Shown here: piece after piece, positions 24,488-34,091 of the stretch
How positions within the stretch are numbered: the stretch's first letter is position 1
Layout of the letters: each line of letters begins with the position of its first letter
Program-made: the position numbers and the translations under genes
The notes under the pieces: model-generated
Databases searched by the model: none
Seen by the model: only the letters and a program-made list of their open reading frames with translations
Told to the model about the DNA's origin: nothing
Source of the DNA: Lentzea guizhouensis
GTDB lineage: Bacteria > Actinomycetota > Actinomycetes > Mycobacteriales > Pseudonocardiaceae
Reading direction: 5' to 3'
Length of the DNA: 64,000 nucleotides
NCBI RefSeq assembly: GCF_001701025.1
Contig: NZ_CP016793.1
Location: 4,774,001-4,838,000, forward strand

Positions 24488-27010
24488 TCACCACCCTTTC
24501 GGCCTAGCAACTCTCACCCGTCGTGCCCACCGCCACCGCACGGCGGTGGGCCCCCGGTCGCGCGAGCGCATGATCATCTCGCCGGCCAGCCGCACGCCCT
24601 GCCGCGCGTTGAGGTGCGGCAGGTAGGCGCGGCTCACCGCGTTCGCGATGCGGGGGAGCGCGGCCGAGTCCGGGTAGGCCATGAACATCGGGCGGTACAC
24701 CGGCTGGAACTTCGCCTTGAACGCGAACAGCGAGCGGAACCCGTACACCGGCTCCAGCACCTGCCCGGTGAAGTCCAGGACCCGTTGCAACGCGCGCGGC
24801 CGCTGACCCCGGTCGAGCCTGGCCAGAGGTGCGCCGGACAGGCTGAGGAACCTCGCGCCCTCCTCCTTCAACGACGAGGCGGCCGAGGCGATCAGGAACT
24901 CCATCGAGCCGCGGAACCCGTCCGAGCGGCGGCGCATGAAGTCCAGCGTCCAGCCCACGACCTCGCCGTCGGCGTAGACCGGCAGCCAGCTCGTCACACC
25001 GTGCACCGTGCGGTCGGCGTCGACCGCGACCAGGCAGCGCACCCCCTCTCCACGCAGCTCCTCCAGGCCGCCCAGCGTGAACCCCATCTCGGGCAGGCCC
25101 TTGTCCGCCACCCACTCCGCCGAGATCGAACGGATCTGGTCGGTGATGGCGTACGGGGCCTCGGCGAAGGTGCACCACTCCGCGGTGATGCCGGCCTTCG
25201 CCGCCTTGTTCAACGCCGTGCGGACGTCCTGCCACTTCTTGCCGGTGAAGCTCAACGTGTCCAGCTCGACCACGGTGTCCTCGGCGACCTGCACCGCGGA
25301 CCAGCCGAGGTCCGCCACCGCGTCCGTGGTCGCCGCGCCCACGCTGTACAGGCACGGCGTCCAGCCGTTGCGCGCACAGAACTCGGCGAACCCGCGCACG
25401 GCCGCGACCGGGGCAGGCCCGATCGGGTCGCCGACGGTCAACGCGATCGTCGCGACCACCCGGTACGCGATGGCCGTCTCGCCGTCGGGCGTGAACCAGT
25501 ACTGGTTGCCACGCCACGTCGTCATGTACGACAACGACGAGCCGCCATAGCGCTGTACCAACGCGCGCGCCCGCTCAGCTGCCTCCGTGCACGCGGTCGG
25601 CCACGCACGCCACGACGCCATCAGCAGACCCGTGAGCACGATCAGCCAGAACACCACGCCGGTGTACTCGAACAGCAGCGTGCCCACGAACCCGTCCGCC
25701 GCGAACTGCAGCGGCACGAGCCCGACCAGGTACCCCGGCGGCAGGAAGCGCGCGGGCAGGTCGGCGAGCAGTTCCGCGAACCCCGGCACAGGAGTGAGCT
25801 CCTCCCGCACCAGGTACCCGCCGAACACGTACAGCGCCGACAACAGCGCCACACTGCCCAGCGTGAACCGCCAGAACCGCACGACGGCATGCCGCGGCAA
25901 CGCGATGTCGAAGTGCCCGCGCGTCACCAGGAGCACGACCGTGATCGCGAGCGGCACCAGCATCGGGATGCTGTAGGAGAACACCAGGTCCAGCGCCGCC
26001 CGGTCGGGAATCTGCGCCGCCTGCACGACGTACCACCCGATGAACCCCGCGTACGCCACGTTGCACACCAACGCGGACCACCACGCGAACCGCCGTCCAC
26101 GCCGCAGGCCTTCCGCGAGCACCAGCAACAGCAACGCCGGCAGCACCGACATCACCAACGCCGGAAAACGCCCGTACGACAGCTGGACCAGCATCGTCCG
26201 GCACAGGGTGACCGCGTCCGGAACGGCACACACGGCGTCCACGTCCACCTGCGAAGGCTGTGCGACCGCAACGACATCGGCGAACCACCACAGCGGACCG
26301 TCCTGGTTGGGCGACATCATCGCCACCACCGGGCCGAGCGCCGAGGCCGCCAGCAGCAACGCCACCAGCACCCGCGTCTCCTGCAACGTCCGTGGTCTCT
26401 CCTCGGCACCTCCCCTCAGCAGCAACGCTCCGACCAGCAGACCCACCACACCACCGGACAGCCGGAGCACGTCCTCCAGCCATCCTGAGTACAGCGTAAG
26501 GACGAGCACCGACAAGATCGTGAACATGCGCACCCGCCGCCTCCACAACGGCGGCATCCGGAAGGTCAGGGCCAGCGCCAGTCCCACGCCGCCGACCGAC
26601 GGACCGGCGGCGACCTGGTCCACCAGCGAGTCGAGCCACCACCACCCGACGGCCTGCCCGAGCAGCACCCACGAGATCCCCAGCAGCACGCCGACCACGT
26701 GCGACACCAGGAAGATCGCCGCAGTCCGCAGCGCCCCGAGCTCCCGCTCGGCCAACGCCCCGAAGACCAGCAACAGCACCGTGGTCGCGAGGTAGGCCGG
26801 CAGGTCCATCGCCCACAGGGCCGAGCTCAAAGCCGTCCACAACGGACTTCCCGGGCCCGTCCCGACGTGCCCCAGCACCTCGTCGGTCGGCGGTGCCAGC
26901 GCCCCCGCGGTCCAGAACACGACCAGGAACGAGCACGTCAACGGCGCCGTCCGGAACAACCTGCTGATCAACTGCCGCACCCGGTGCACCACGGCCACCA
27001 CCCTGTTCAC
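24488..27010 (-). CDS. MprF-like aminoacyl-lipid synthase with N-terminal rhomboid-like domain
   Basis: The 840-residue membrane protein has an N-terminal six-helix region (about 15-200) that resembles rhomboid with GPSVGGVG but without the catalytic His (RLSGG in its place). More helices follow to about 490. The C-terminal cytosolic part (about 500-830) is the DUF2156 aminoacyl-tRNA-dependent transferase, with YGGSSLSYMTTWRGNQYWF, SFTGKKWQDVRTALNKAAKAGI, MEFLIASAASSLKEEGARFLSLSGAPLA. Such enzymes transfer Lys or Ala from tRNA to phosphatidylglycerol or diacylglycerol and change surface charge. GTG 27010 overlaps the stop of the esterase gene (GTGA). Confidence 0.9.
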   Translation of the reverse strand: MNRVVAVVHRVRQLISRLFRTAPLTCSFLVVFWTAGALAPPTDEVLGHVGTGPGSPLWTALSSALWAMDLPAYLATTVLLLVFGALAERELGALRTAAIFLVSHVVGVLLGISWVLLGQAVGWWWLDSLVDQVAAGPSVGGVGLALALTFRMPPLWRRRVRMFTILSVLVLTLYSGWLEDVLRLSGGVVGLLVGALLLRGGAEERPRTLQETRVLVALLLAASALGPVVAMMSPNQDGPLWWFADVVAVAQPSQVDVDAVCAVPDAVTLCRTMLVQLSYGRFPALVMSVLPALLLLVLAEGLRRGRRFAWWSALVCNVAYAGFIGWYVVQAAQIPDRAALDLVFSYSIPMLVPLAITVVLLVTRGHFDIALPRHAVVRFWRFTLGSVALLSALYVFGGYLVREELTPVPGFAELLADLPARFLPPGYLVGLVPLQFAADGFVGTLLFEYTGVVFWLIVLTGLLMASWRAWPTACTEAAERARALVQRYGGSSLSYMTTWRGNQYWFTPDGETAIAYRVVATIALTVGDPIGPAPVAAVRGFAEFCARNGWTPCLYSVGAATTDAVADLGWSAVQVAEDTVVELDTLSFTGKKWQDVRTALNKAAKAGITAEWCTFAEAPYAITDQIRSISAEWVADKGLPEMGFTLGGLEELRGEGVRCLVAVDADRTVHGVTSWLPVYADGEVVGWTLDFMRRRSDGFRGSMEFLIASAASSLKEEGARFLSLSGAPLARLDRGQRPRALQRVLDFTGQVLEPVYGFRSLFAFKAKFQPVYRPMFMAYPDSAALPRIANAVSRAYLPHLNARQGVRLAGEMIMRSRDRGPTAVRWRWARRVRVARPKGW

Positions 27011-28308
27011 CTGCTCAACCCCGTCCGCGCAGCCAGCCACGGCAACGCGTGCTGGTACAGCCCCGCCCGCCACACGTTCCAGTCGTGCCCGCCGGGCAGC
27101 TCGTGCCACACCACGTCCATGCCCGCCTTGCGACAGGCCTCCAGCACCAGCCTGTTCGCGTCGCGGAACCCCGGATCGCCCTGCCCGACGACGATCATCC
27201 CGGCGGTCGCCGGAAACCGTTCGCGCGCAAGGACGTCCATCGGGTTGACGCGCATGAACGCCGCCTCGTCGCCACCGAACGCCGCCTTCACCGTGTCCGC
27301 GCGCGTGCCGAGCGTGGGCTCGCTCTGACCGCTGAGGTCGATGAAGTTGCCGTACACGTCCGGCGCGCGCACGGCGAGCTGCAACGAACAGGTGCCACCG
27401 TGGGAGATCCCGCCGACGGTCCACGCTTCCCGGCGCTCGTCGACGGTCAGCCTCTTCTTGATCCACGCCGGCACGTCCCGCGCCAGGTACGTCTCCGCCT
27501 GCCCCAGCTTCGAGTCGAGGCACAGCGGGTTCGCCGTCAGCGCACCGAGCTGGTCGGCCACCACCACGATCGGCGCGAGCCCGTCGTGCGCGCGGGCGTA
27601 CGCGTCCATGTTCTCGATGAGCCGCCCCGCGTCGTTCCAGTCGCGCGGACTGCCAGGCTGGCCCGCCATCAGCACGATGACGGGCAGTCGCGGCCGTGGC
27701 GTCGCTGCATATGCCGGCGGCAGGTACACCCACCCTGGGCGCGCCTGGAAACCGCCGGGCACGTCCACTTCGGAGATCGTGCCCCTGTCCGGCAGGTCGG
27801 GTGGTTTGCGCCAGACGTCGGCCAGCCGCTTGCCCGCGGGCACCTCGAGGACCTCCGAGCTGGGCTTCGCGACCTCGTCGAGGTCCACGCTCGGGTTGTC
27901 GAACACCTCCAGCGCGGCCCGCATCGTCGGGTACTGCCCGAAGAACGCGTTCGTCGCCGTCAACGCGCTCGCCACAACAACAAGCGCCGCCATCACGCTC
28001 AACGTGCGCAAGTACCACCGCCCGGTCCGCAACCGCGCGACCGCCAGGCACAACGCCACCAATGCCGCGCCCAGCCACACCACCAGGGTCGGCGGCAGGG
28101 GCTCCGGCCACGGCTTCCACACGTGGTCGACCACGTACGTCAGCCCCGCGACTGCCAAAGCACAGGCGAGCACGGCCACCGGGAGGACGCGCGTCCACCA
28201 CGTCCGCTTCGCCCGGATCGCCAGGAAGACCAGTGCGCCCACGCCCGCGACGGTCGCGGTGACGGGGATCGGTCCATTTAGCAGGGACAGATCCAGAAGG
28301 CTCGTCAT
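27007..28308 (-). CDS. Membrane-anchored extracytoplasmic esterase
   Basis: The 433-residue protein has about four N-terminal helices and then an extracytoplasmic alpha/beta hydrolase of the esterase D/mycolyltransferase type. The nucleophile motif is GGISHGGTCSLQLA near residue 300 and the C-terminal HDWNVWR supplies the His. A similar hydrolase gene lies beside aminoacyl-phosphatidylglycerol synthases in corynebacteria and enterococci, where it removes the amino acid from the lipid. The GTGA overlap with the synthase supports that partnership. Other esters of the cell envelope are possible substrates. Confidence 0.85.
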   Translation of the reverse strand: MTSLLDLSLLNGPIPVTATVAGVGALVFLAIRAKRTWWTRVLPVAVLACALAVAGLTYVVDHVWKPWPEPLPPTLVVWLGAALVALCLAVARLRTGRWYLRTLSVMAALVVVASALTATNAFFGQYPTMRAALEVFDNPSVDLDEVAKPSSEVLEVPAGKRLADVWRKPPDLPDRGTISEVDVPGGFQARPGWVYLPPAYAATPRPRLPVIVLMAGQPGSPRDWNDAGRLIENMDAYARAHDGLAPIVVVADQLGALTANPLCLDSKLGQAETYLARDVPAWIKKRLTVDERREAWTVGGISHGGTCSLQLAVRAPDVYGNFIDLSGQSEPTLGTRADTVKAAFGGDEAAFMRVNPMDVLARERFPATAGMIVVGQGDPGFRDANRLVLEACRKAGMDVVWHELPGGHDWNVWRAGLYQHALPWLAARTGLSR

Positions 28309-28376
28309 GCGGTCAGTTCATCAGCGGATCTACAGGTTCCACATCGGTAGTTGGTCTTGGTTCAGCCACGTGAACA

Positions 28377-28392
28377 TCAGCCTGAAGGCTGA
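28377..28392 (-). terminator. Hairpin before the maleylacetate reductase stop
   Basis: TCAGCCT (28377-28383) and AGGCTGA (28386-28392) form a tight 7-bp dyad 8 bases beyond the stop of the minus-strand reductase gene. A third partial copy (TTCAGCC) lies at the stop itself. The loop of two bases is short, so two end pairs may open. Confidence 0.5.
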
Positions 28393-28399
28393 CAACCCT

Positions 28400-29338
28400 T
28401 CAGCCCGAAGGCGCGTCGCGCCACGCGTTCGTCAACACCCGCAACGCATCCGTGTGCGCGGCAATCTCCGCAGCACGGGGCAAATCGGACTCCGCGATGC
28501 CCAGTTCACGCAACGAGGTCACCGCACCAAAGCGTGTCGCCGTGTCGTGGATGCGCTTGCTCAAGTCGGCGGGCGCAGTGTGTGGAAGCAACGCCGTGTG
28601 CGTTGCGGCATGCGGCAACCCGAACGATCCACCCAAAACGTGCGCGAGCTTGTGGTGCAGTCCCATTGGAACGGACGCCAGACATGTGCCCGCCAACCAC
28701 GCCGAGTGCAACAACTCGGTCCGTGCGTCCACCGTGGACGGGTTGCCGCTCAACGCGTGCAAGATGCCCTCGATGGCCTTATGGGCGATCGCGTCGATCA
28801 ACGGGTTCTCGTTGCCTCGTGCCGTCACGGCGTGCGCGAGAGCGTTCATAGCACTGGTCACCGTGACGTCCAACGGCAAGCCCAGCGTCAGGTCGACGTC
28901 GTAGACGACGGTGTCCGGCTGGATCGCCGGGTCCCGCCGCGTCTCCTTGCGCCCGGCCGCCGTCTCGCCGAGCACGGGCGTGACCTCGGACCCGGCGTAG
29001 GTGGTGGGGATGATGACCTGCGGCACGCCCGCGCGCACCGACAGCGCCTTCGACAGACCCGTGCTCGACCCGCCGCCGACCGACACCACGCAGTCCACGC
29101 CGTGGTCGTGCAGCGACGCCAGCGCGCGTTCGGTGACCTCGACGGGCGTGTGCATGGCCGCGCCGGTGAACCTGGCCGCGAGCAACGGCCCCAGTGCCTC
29201 GGCCACCCGGTCACCGCCGTGCCGGGCGATCAGCAGCACTCGGGAGGCACCCAGGCGCTCGGCCTCGGCGCGCACGGAGGACGACGTGCCGCGGCCGAAC
29301 ACGATGCGCGTGCGCGCGGGTTCGAAGGTGAAGCTCAC
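28400..29338 (-). CDS. Maleylacetate reductase-like iron-type alcohol dehydrogenase
   Basis: The 312-residue protein matches maleylacetate reductases, which reduce maleylacetate to 3-oxoadipate in aromatic catabolism. Cofactor motif GGGSSTGLSKAL, then IPTTYAGSEVTPVLG, SAMNALAHAVTA and GLHHKLAHVLGGSFGLPHAATHTALLP are seen; the two His of the last block are the usual metal or substrate ligands. The family is about 350 long, so this one is about 40 residues short, mainly between the LPHT stretch and LRELGI near the C-terminus. No partner hydroxyquinol genes are adjacent, so the substrate is uncertain. Confidence 0.85.
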   Translation of the reverse strand: MSFTFEPARTRIVFGRGTSSSVRAEAERLGASRVLLIARHGGDRVAEALGPLLAARFTGAAMHTPVEVTERALASLHDHGVDCVVSVGGGSSTGLSKALSVRAGVPQVIIPTTYAGSEVTPVLGETAAGRKETRRDPAIQPDTVVYDVDLTLGLPLDVTVTSAMNALAHAVTARGNENPLIDAIAHKAIEGILHALSGNPSTVDARTELLHSAWLAGTCLASVPMGLHHKLAHVLGGSFGLPHAATHTALLPHTAPADLSKRIHDTATRFGAVTSLRELGIAESDLPRAAEIAAHTDALRVLTNAWRDAPSG

Positions 29339-29436
29339 GAGGTCGAATATTCAGCGCCGGTAGACCGGTCGCAACTCTGAGGAACCAGACTTTCGACTCT
29401 GCTGGGTGACATGGTCACTCCGTAGCGTGAAAAGCC

Positions 29437-31287
29437 ATGAAGCGTGTTCGTGTTGTAGTGGCGTTAGCAGGGGTCCTGACCCTCACGCCAATCCCTGCCA
29501 CAGCGGCGACACCGGCGTTCACCCTGTCCGGCGGAGTGTCCGCACCCATCCACTCCATGGCCGATGCCGTCCGCGAGACGGTGTGGGTCGACAGCGGCCT
29601 CGACCTCGACGGCGACGGCCGTGGCGACCGCGTGACGGCCGACATCATCAGACCGGCCACCACCGGGCGCGTGCCCGTGATCATGGACGCGAGCCCGTAC
29701 TACCAGAGCACCGGCCGCGGCAACGAGAGTGAGATCAAGACCTACGACTCGGCCGGCGCTCCGGTCAAGTTCCCGCTCTTCTACGACAACTACTTCGTAC
29801 CGCGCGGCTACGCGGTCGTGCTGGTCGACTTCCTCGGCACGAACCGCTCACGCGGCTGCGTCGACGTCGGCGGCAGGTCGGAGATCGCGTCCGCCAGCGC
29901 CGTGATCGACTGGCTGAACGGTCGGCGCACCGGCTACACGACCGTCACCGGCGGCACGACGAAGTCGGCGAGCTGGTCGACCGGCGCCGTGGGCATGATC
30001 GGCAAGTCGTGGGACGGCTCGATCGCGAACGGTGTCGCGGCGACCGGTATCGACGGGTTGAAGACCATCGTGCCGATCGCCGCTATCAGCTCGTGGTACG
30101 ACTGGTTCCGTTCCGACGGCGTCTCCTACCGCAGCTACAGCTCGCCAACGGGCCTGGGTTCGCAGTTCGAGAACTCCAACGCCCGCTCACGGTGCGGTGC
30201 CGTGCGCACGGAGATAAACAACGGTTCGCCGGCCAACGGCGACTACACGGCCATGTGGCAGCAACGTGACTTCGTGCGCGACGCCTCGCGCGTGAAGGCG
30301 TCCGTGTTCGCCATCCACGGCCAGAACGACCTCAACGTGAAGACGCTCCAGTACGGCCAGTTCTGGGACGCGCTGCCGGCCTCCGTGCCGAAGAAGCTGT
30401 GGTTCTCGCAGACCGCGCACGTCGACCCGTTCGACTTCCGCCGCGGTGAGTGGGTCGCGACCCTGCACCGGTGGTTCGACCGCTGGCTGCTCAACGTGCC
30501 CAACGGCATCGAGAACGAGTCGCAGGCCTCCGTCGAACGCAACCCGGACCAGTGGGAGAACACGCAGACGTGGCCGCCCACCGGGACGACCACTCAGGTG
30601 CTGCGTCCTTCTTCTTCGGGCCTCGGCACCGCGCCAGGAACGGGCACCGCGGCGTTCACCGACAACGGCACCGCCACGCCCTCCTCGTGGCTCTCCGGCT
30701 CGAACACCGGCCGCGTCGTCTACTCGACGGCACCGCTCACGTCCGACCTGCTCGTCGCCGGCACCTCGTCGATCACCGTGGGCGTGTCGTCGTCGACGCC
30801 GACCGCGCACCTGACGGCGTACCTCGTCGACTACGGCCCGGCACGGGTGCGGACCGGTGAAGGCATCCGCACGCTGACCACGGAGTCGTGCTGGGGCGAG
30901 AACCGCACCGGCGACGACGCCTGCTACCGCAACACCGAGACGACGGCGGGCAACGTGGACGCGCAGGTCATCGCCCGCGGGTGGGCGGATCTCGCGAACT
31001 ACGAGTCACGCTCTGTCACGCGCGCGATCACGCCGGGCACCAAGTACCGCATCACGTTCCGACTGTCCACAACGGACCACCTGGTGCCGGCGGGCCACCG
31101 CCTGGGCCTGCTGATCGGCGGCACCGACTCGAGCGTCATCGTCGCGCCGAGCCGGCTGCCCCGGCTGACCGTGGACCTCGCGGACACCTCGGTGCGCGTC
31201 CCGATCCGCGGCGCGGTGCCGTCGGCATCCGCTGATCCCATCACCGCCCGCACCGTTTCCGCAGGTACGACGAGCGCTCTGGGCTAG
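29437..31287 (+). CDS. Secreted X-Pro dipeptidyl-peptidase, S15 family
   Basis: The 616-residue precursor has a Sec signal peptide ending at ATAATPAF (about residue 23). An alpha/beta hydrolase domain follows with VPVIMDASPYY, the nucleophile in MIGKSWDGSI, the acid in IHGQNDLNVK and the base in TAHVDPFDFRRG, and a C-terminal jelly-roll domain of the S15/CocE type. It would release X-Pro dipeptides from secreted peptides outside the cell. The ATG at 29437 follows GTAGCGTGAAAAGCC, only a weak ribosome-binding site. It stands as a single gene, 40 bases before recQ. Confidence 0.9.
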   Translation: MKRVRVVVALAGVLTLTPIPATAATPAFTLSGGVSAPIHSMADAVRETVWVDSGLDLDGDGRGDRVTADIIRPATTGRVPVIMDASPYYQSTGRGNESEIKTYDSAGAPVKFPLFYDNYFVPRGYAVVLVDFLGTNRSRGCVDVGGRSEIASASAVIDWLNGRRTGYTTVTGGTTKSASWSTGAVGMIGKSWDGSIANGVAATGIDGLKTIVPIAAISSWYDWFRSDGVSYRSYSSPTGLGSQFENSNARSRCGAVRTEINNGSPANGDYTAMWQQRDFVRDASRVKASVFAIHGQNDLNVKTLQYGQFWDALPASVPKKLWFSQTAHVDPFDFRRGEWVATLHRWFDRWLLNVPNGIENESQASVERNPDQWENTQTWPPTGTTTQVLRPSSSGLGTAPGTGTAAFTDNGTATPSSWLSGSNTGRVVYSTAPLTSDLLVAGTSSITVGVSSSTPTAHLTAYLVDYGPARVRTGEGIRTLTTESCWGENRTGDDACYRNTETTAGNVDAQVIARGWADLANYESRSVTRAITPGTKYRITFRLSTTDHLVPAGHRLGLLIGGTDSSVIVAPSRLPRLTVDLADTSVRVPIRGAVPSASADPITARTVSAGTTSALG

Positions 31288-31326
31288 TGCCCGGAGTTGT
31301 CGGTGCCGCTCGCTAGCATCGGCGCC

Positions 31327-33354
31327 ATGGGTTCAACCGACCACGGGGACGCGCTGCAGGTCCTGCAGCGCGTCTTCGGGTACCCCGAGTTCCGCGGCGA
31401 GCAAGCCGACATCGTCGAGCACGTGATCGGGGGCGGCGACGCGCTCGTGCTCATGCCGACCGGTGGCGGCAAGTCGCTGTGCTACCAGATCCCCGCGCTG
31501 GTGCGGCCGGGCACGGGCGTGGTGATCTCGCCGCTCATCGCGCTGATGCAGGACCAGGTCGACGCGCTGCGCGCCCTGGGCGTGCGCGCGGGGTTCCTGA
31601 ACTCGTCGCTCTCGTGGGACGAGCGCCGGATGGTGGAGGCGGAGTTCGTCGCGGGCGAGCTCGACCTGCTCTACCTCGCGCCCGAGCGGCTCAGCTCCGA
31701 GGCGACCGTGAAGCTGCTCGACAAGGCCGACATCGCCCTGTTCGCCATCGACGAGGCGCACTGCGTCTCCCAGTGGGGCCACGACTTCCGGCCCGACTAC
31801 CTCTCGCTCGCCCACCTGCACGAACGCTGGCCCAAGGTGCCGCGGATCGCGCTGACCGCCACGGCGACCGAGGCCACCCGCGCCGAGATCCTCACGCGCC
31901 TCGACCTCACCGACGGCCGCCAGTTCGTCTCCAGCTTCGACCGGCCGAACATCCAGTACCGGATCGTGCCGAAGAAGGAGCCCAAGAAGCAGCTCCTCGA
32001 CCTCCTGCGCGGTGAGCACCAGGGCGACGCGGGCATCGTCTACTGCCTGTCCCGCGCCTCGGTCGAGAAGACCGCCGAGTTCCTGGTGGCGAACGGCATC
32101 GAGGCCCTGCCGTACCACGCGGGTCTCGACGCGTCGGTCCGCCAGCGCAACCAGGCCCGCTTCCTGCGGGAGGACGGCCTGGTCATGGTCGCCACGATCG
32201 CCTTCGGCATGGGCATCGACAAGCCGGACGTCCGCTTCGTCGCCCACCTCGACCTGCCGAAGTCCGTCGAGGGCTACTACCAGGAGACCGGCCGCGCGGG
32301 CCGTGACGGCCTGCCCTCCACCGCCTGGCTCGCCTACGGCCTCAACGACGTCGTGCAGCAGCGCAAGATGATCGAGTCCTCGGAGGGCGACCAGGCGTTC
32401 CGCCGCCGCAGCCAGGCCCACCTGGACGCGATGCTGGCCCTGTGCGAGACGGTGAGCTGCCGCCGCACGATGCTGCTCGACTACTTCAGCGAGAAGGGCA
32501 CCCCCTGCGGCAACTGCGACACCTGCCTCTCCCCGCCCGAGTCGTGGGACGGCACCGTCGCGGCCCAGAAGCTGCTCTCGACCGTCTGGCGCCTGCGCAA
32601 CGAGCGCAACCAGAAGTTCGGCGCCGGTCAGGCCATCGACATCGTCATGGGCCGCAAGACCGCCAAGGTCCTGCAGTTCGACCACGACCGCCTCAGCACC
32701 TTCGGCATCGGCGAGGACCTCACCGAGTCCGAGTGGCGCGGCGTCGTCCGCCAGCTGCTGGCCCAGGGCCTGCTGGCCGTGGAAGGGGAGTACTCAACCC
32801 TCGTCCTCACCCCGGCGAGCTCCGAGGTCCTCTCCCGCAAGCGCACCGTGCTCATGCGCAAGGACGCCACCCCGATCCGCTCCACCACCCGCACCGCCGC
32901 GGCAGGCGGCGTGGCCAAGCCGAAGGCCGCCGTCGACCTCCCCGCGGAGGCCGCGCCGCTGTTCGAGACCCTCCGCAAGTGGCGTGCCGACCAGGCCCGC
33001 ACCCAGGCGGTCCCGGCCTACGTCATCTTCAACGACGCCACGTTGCGCGGCATCGCCGCCACCCGCCCGAGCACCCTCGCGGCGCTCGGCAACGTGAGCG
33101 GCGTCGGGCAGGCGAAGCTCACCAAGTACGGCACCGCCGTCCTCGAGCTGGTGGCCGGCACCGCCCCGGCCGACCTCACCCAGCCCACTGAGGCCGCCGC
33201 TCCCGTCGCGGCCAAACCCGCCCGCACCTCCAGGCCGTCCGCACGCGGCACCGCGGCGGGGGCGTGGGCTCCCGGCGGCTCCGACGACGACGGTTTCGCC
33301 TCCCTGTCCGAACCCGAGGAGTGGCCAGAACCGGAGGAACCGCTCGACTGGTGA
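31327..33354 (+). CDS. recQ: ATP-dependent DNA helicase RecQ
   Basis: The 675-residue protein has the RecQ helicase core with Walker [16 protein letters not shown] box [16 protein letters not shown], motif III LTATAT and motif [15 protein letters not shown]. The RecQ C-terminal zinc-binding part follows with the four cysteines in [17 protein letters not shown], then a winged-helix region and a C-terminal HRDC domain (about 540-610), and a low-complexity acidic and Arg-rich tail. It unwinds DNA 3' to 5' in recombination and repair. ATG 31327 gives the usual N-terminus [10 protein letters not shown]. It ends 4 bases from the convergent gene at 33359. Confidence 0.95.
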   Translation: MGSTDHGDALQVLQRVFGYPEFRGEQADIVEHVIGGGDALVLMPTGGGKSLCYQIPALVRPGTGVVISPLIALMQDQVDALRALGVRAGFLNSSLSWDERRMVEAEFVAGELDLLYLAPERLSSEATVKLLDKADIALFAIDEAHCVSQWGHDFRPDYLSLAHLHERWPKVPRIALTATATEATRAEILTRLDLTDGRQFVSSFDRPNIQYRIVPKKEPKKQLLDLLRGEHQGDAGIVYCLSRASVEKTAEFLVANGIEALPYHAGLDASVRQRNQARFLREDGLVMVATIAFGMGIDKPDVRFVAHLDLPKSVEGYYQETGRAGRDGLPSTAWLAYGLNDVVQQRKMIESSEGDQAFRRRSQAHLDAMLALCETVSCRRTMLLDYFSEKGTPCGNCDTCLSPPESWDGTVAAQKLLSTVWRLRNERNQKFGAGQAIDIVMGRKTAKVLQFDHDRLSTFGIGEDLTESEWRGVVRQLLAQGLLAVEGEYSTLVLTPASSEVLSRKRTVLMRKDATPIRSTTRTAAAGGVAKPKAAVDLPAEAAPLFETLRKWRADQARTQAVPAYVIFNDATLRGIAATRPSTLAALGNVSGVGQAKLTKYGTAVLELVAGTAPADLTQPTEAAAPVAAKPARTSRPSARGTAAGAWAPGGSDDDGFASLSEPEEWPEPEEPLDW

Positions 33355-33358
33355 CCCC

Positions 33359-34048
33359 TCAGGTCACCTCCTCGATCCGCACCCTCTTCACCACGCTCAT
33401 GCCCGACTCGGCGACCTTCCCGAAGGCCGCCCGGTTCAACCCCAGACACCCGTTCCCGGTCGCGACGACCTCCACCGTCACGGCCCGCCCGCTGTCCAGG
33501 TTCGTCACCCGCACCACAGTCCCGATCGGCAGCTGAGACGAGAATCCAGCCGCCCTCCCACCCACATCCGACAACTGGACCACAGCCCCGTCACACACAA
33601 CGCGTCCGGCCGCTTCTGCTCGCGGTTGCGACGACTCCACCGGCGCCGGTGCGTTTCCGACGATTTCCACCCGCACCCGCCGGAACACCGTTTCGGCGGG
33701 TCCGCGTCCGGCGTCCGGTGTCCGGACCGCCTCGAACGCCGCGAAGTTCAACGCCGCGCATTTCGTCGAAGTCCCGACGACCGGAACGGTGATCGTGCGC
33801 GAGTTGGCCAGGTTCGTGATGCGCAGTGACGTTCCCACCACCAGCTGATCGGACAACACCCCGGCCGGCCCACCGACTTCCCTGAGCTCCACCGGCTGTC
33901 CGGCGCAGACCTCCTTGCCCGCGACGGACGACTGCGACGACAGCGCCCCCGACCCGGCCAGGGCGAAGGCCGTACCCCCGACCGCGGCCACCACCGAGAC
34001 CACCCCGGCGGCCGTGATCCAGCCCCTCGACCAGCGCATGTGCAACAC
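33359..34048 (-). CDS. Secreted protein with two RlpA/double-psi-like repeats
   Basis: The 229-residue precursor has an N-terminal helix (about 8-33) that is an anchor or signal peptide. Two repeats of about 80 residues follow: the first contains CAGQPVELREVGGPAGVLSDQL with GTSLRITNLANSRTITVPVV and CAALNFAAFEAV; the second contains CDGAVVQLSDVGGRAAGFSSQL with GTVVRVTNLDSGRAVTVEVV and CLGLNRAAFGKVA. The VRVTNLxSGRxVTVxVV and LNxAAF motifs are those of double-psi beta-barrels as in RlpA, but the lytic-transglycosylase Asp and His are not evident. Function is unknown; cell-wall binding is plausible. Confidence 0.75.
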   Translation of the reverse strand: MLHMRWSRGWITAAGVVSVVAAVGGTAFALAGSGALSSQSSVAGKEVCAGQPVELREVGGPAGVLSDQLVVGTSLRITNLANSRTITVPVVGTSTKCAALNFAAFEAVRTPDAGRGPAETVFRRVRVEIVGNAPAPVESSQPRAEAAGRVVCDGAVVQLSDVGGRAAGFSSQLPIGTVVRVTNLDSGRAVTVEVVATGNGCLGLNRAAFGKVAESGMSVVKRVRIEEVT

Positions 34049-34091
34049 CCGACCTTTCTGTCAGGCCGTACGGCCCGCAGAACGGCGTGGT

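Noticed and set aside
22553..26488. Open frame of over 1,300 codons on the plus strand across the LuxR and mprF-like genes
   Set aside because: It is the antisense frame of real genes and consists of Gln, Arg, His and Pro-rich low-complexity sequence typical of such shadows.
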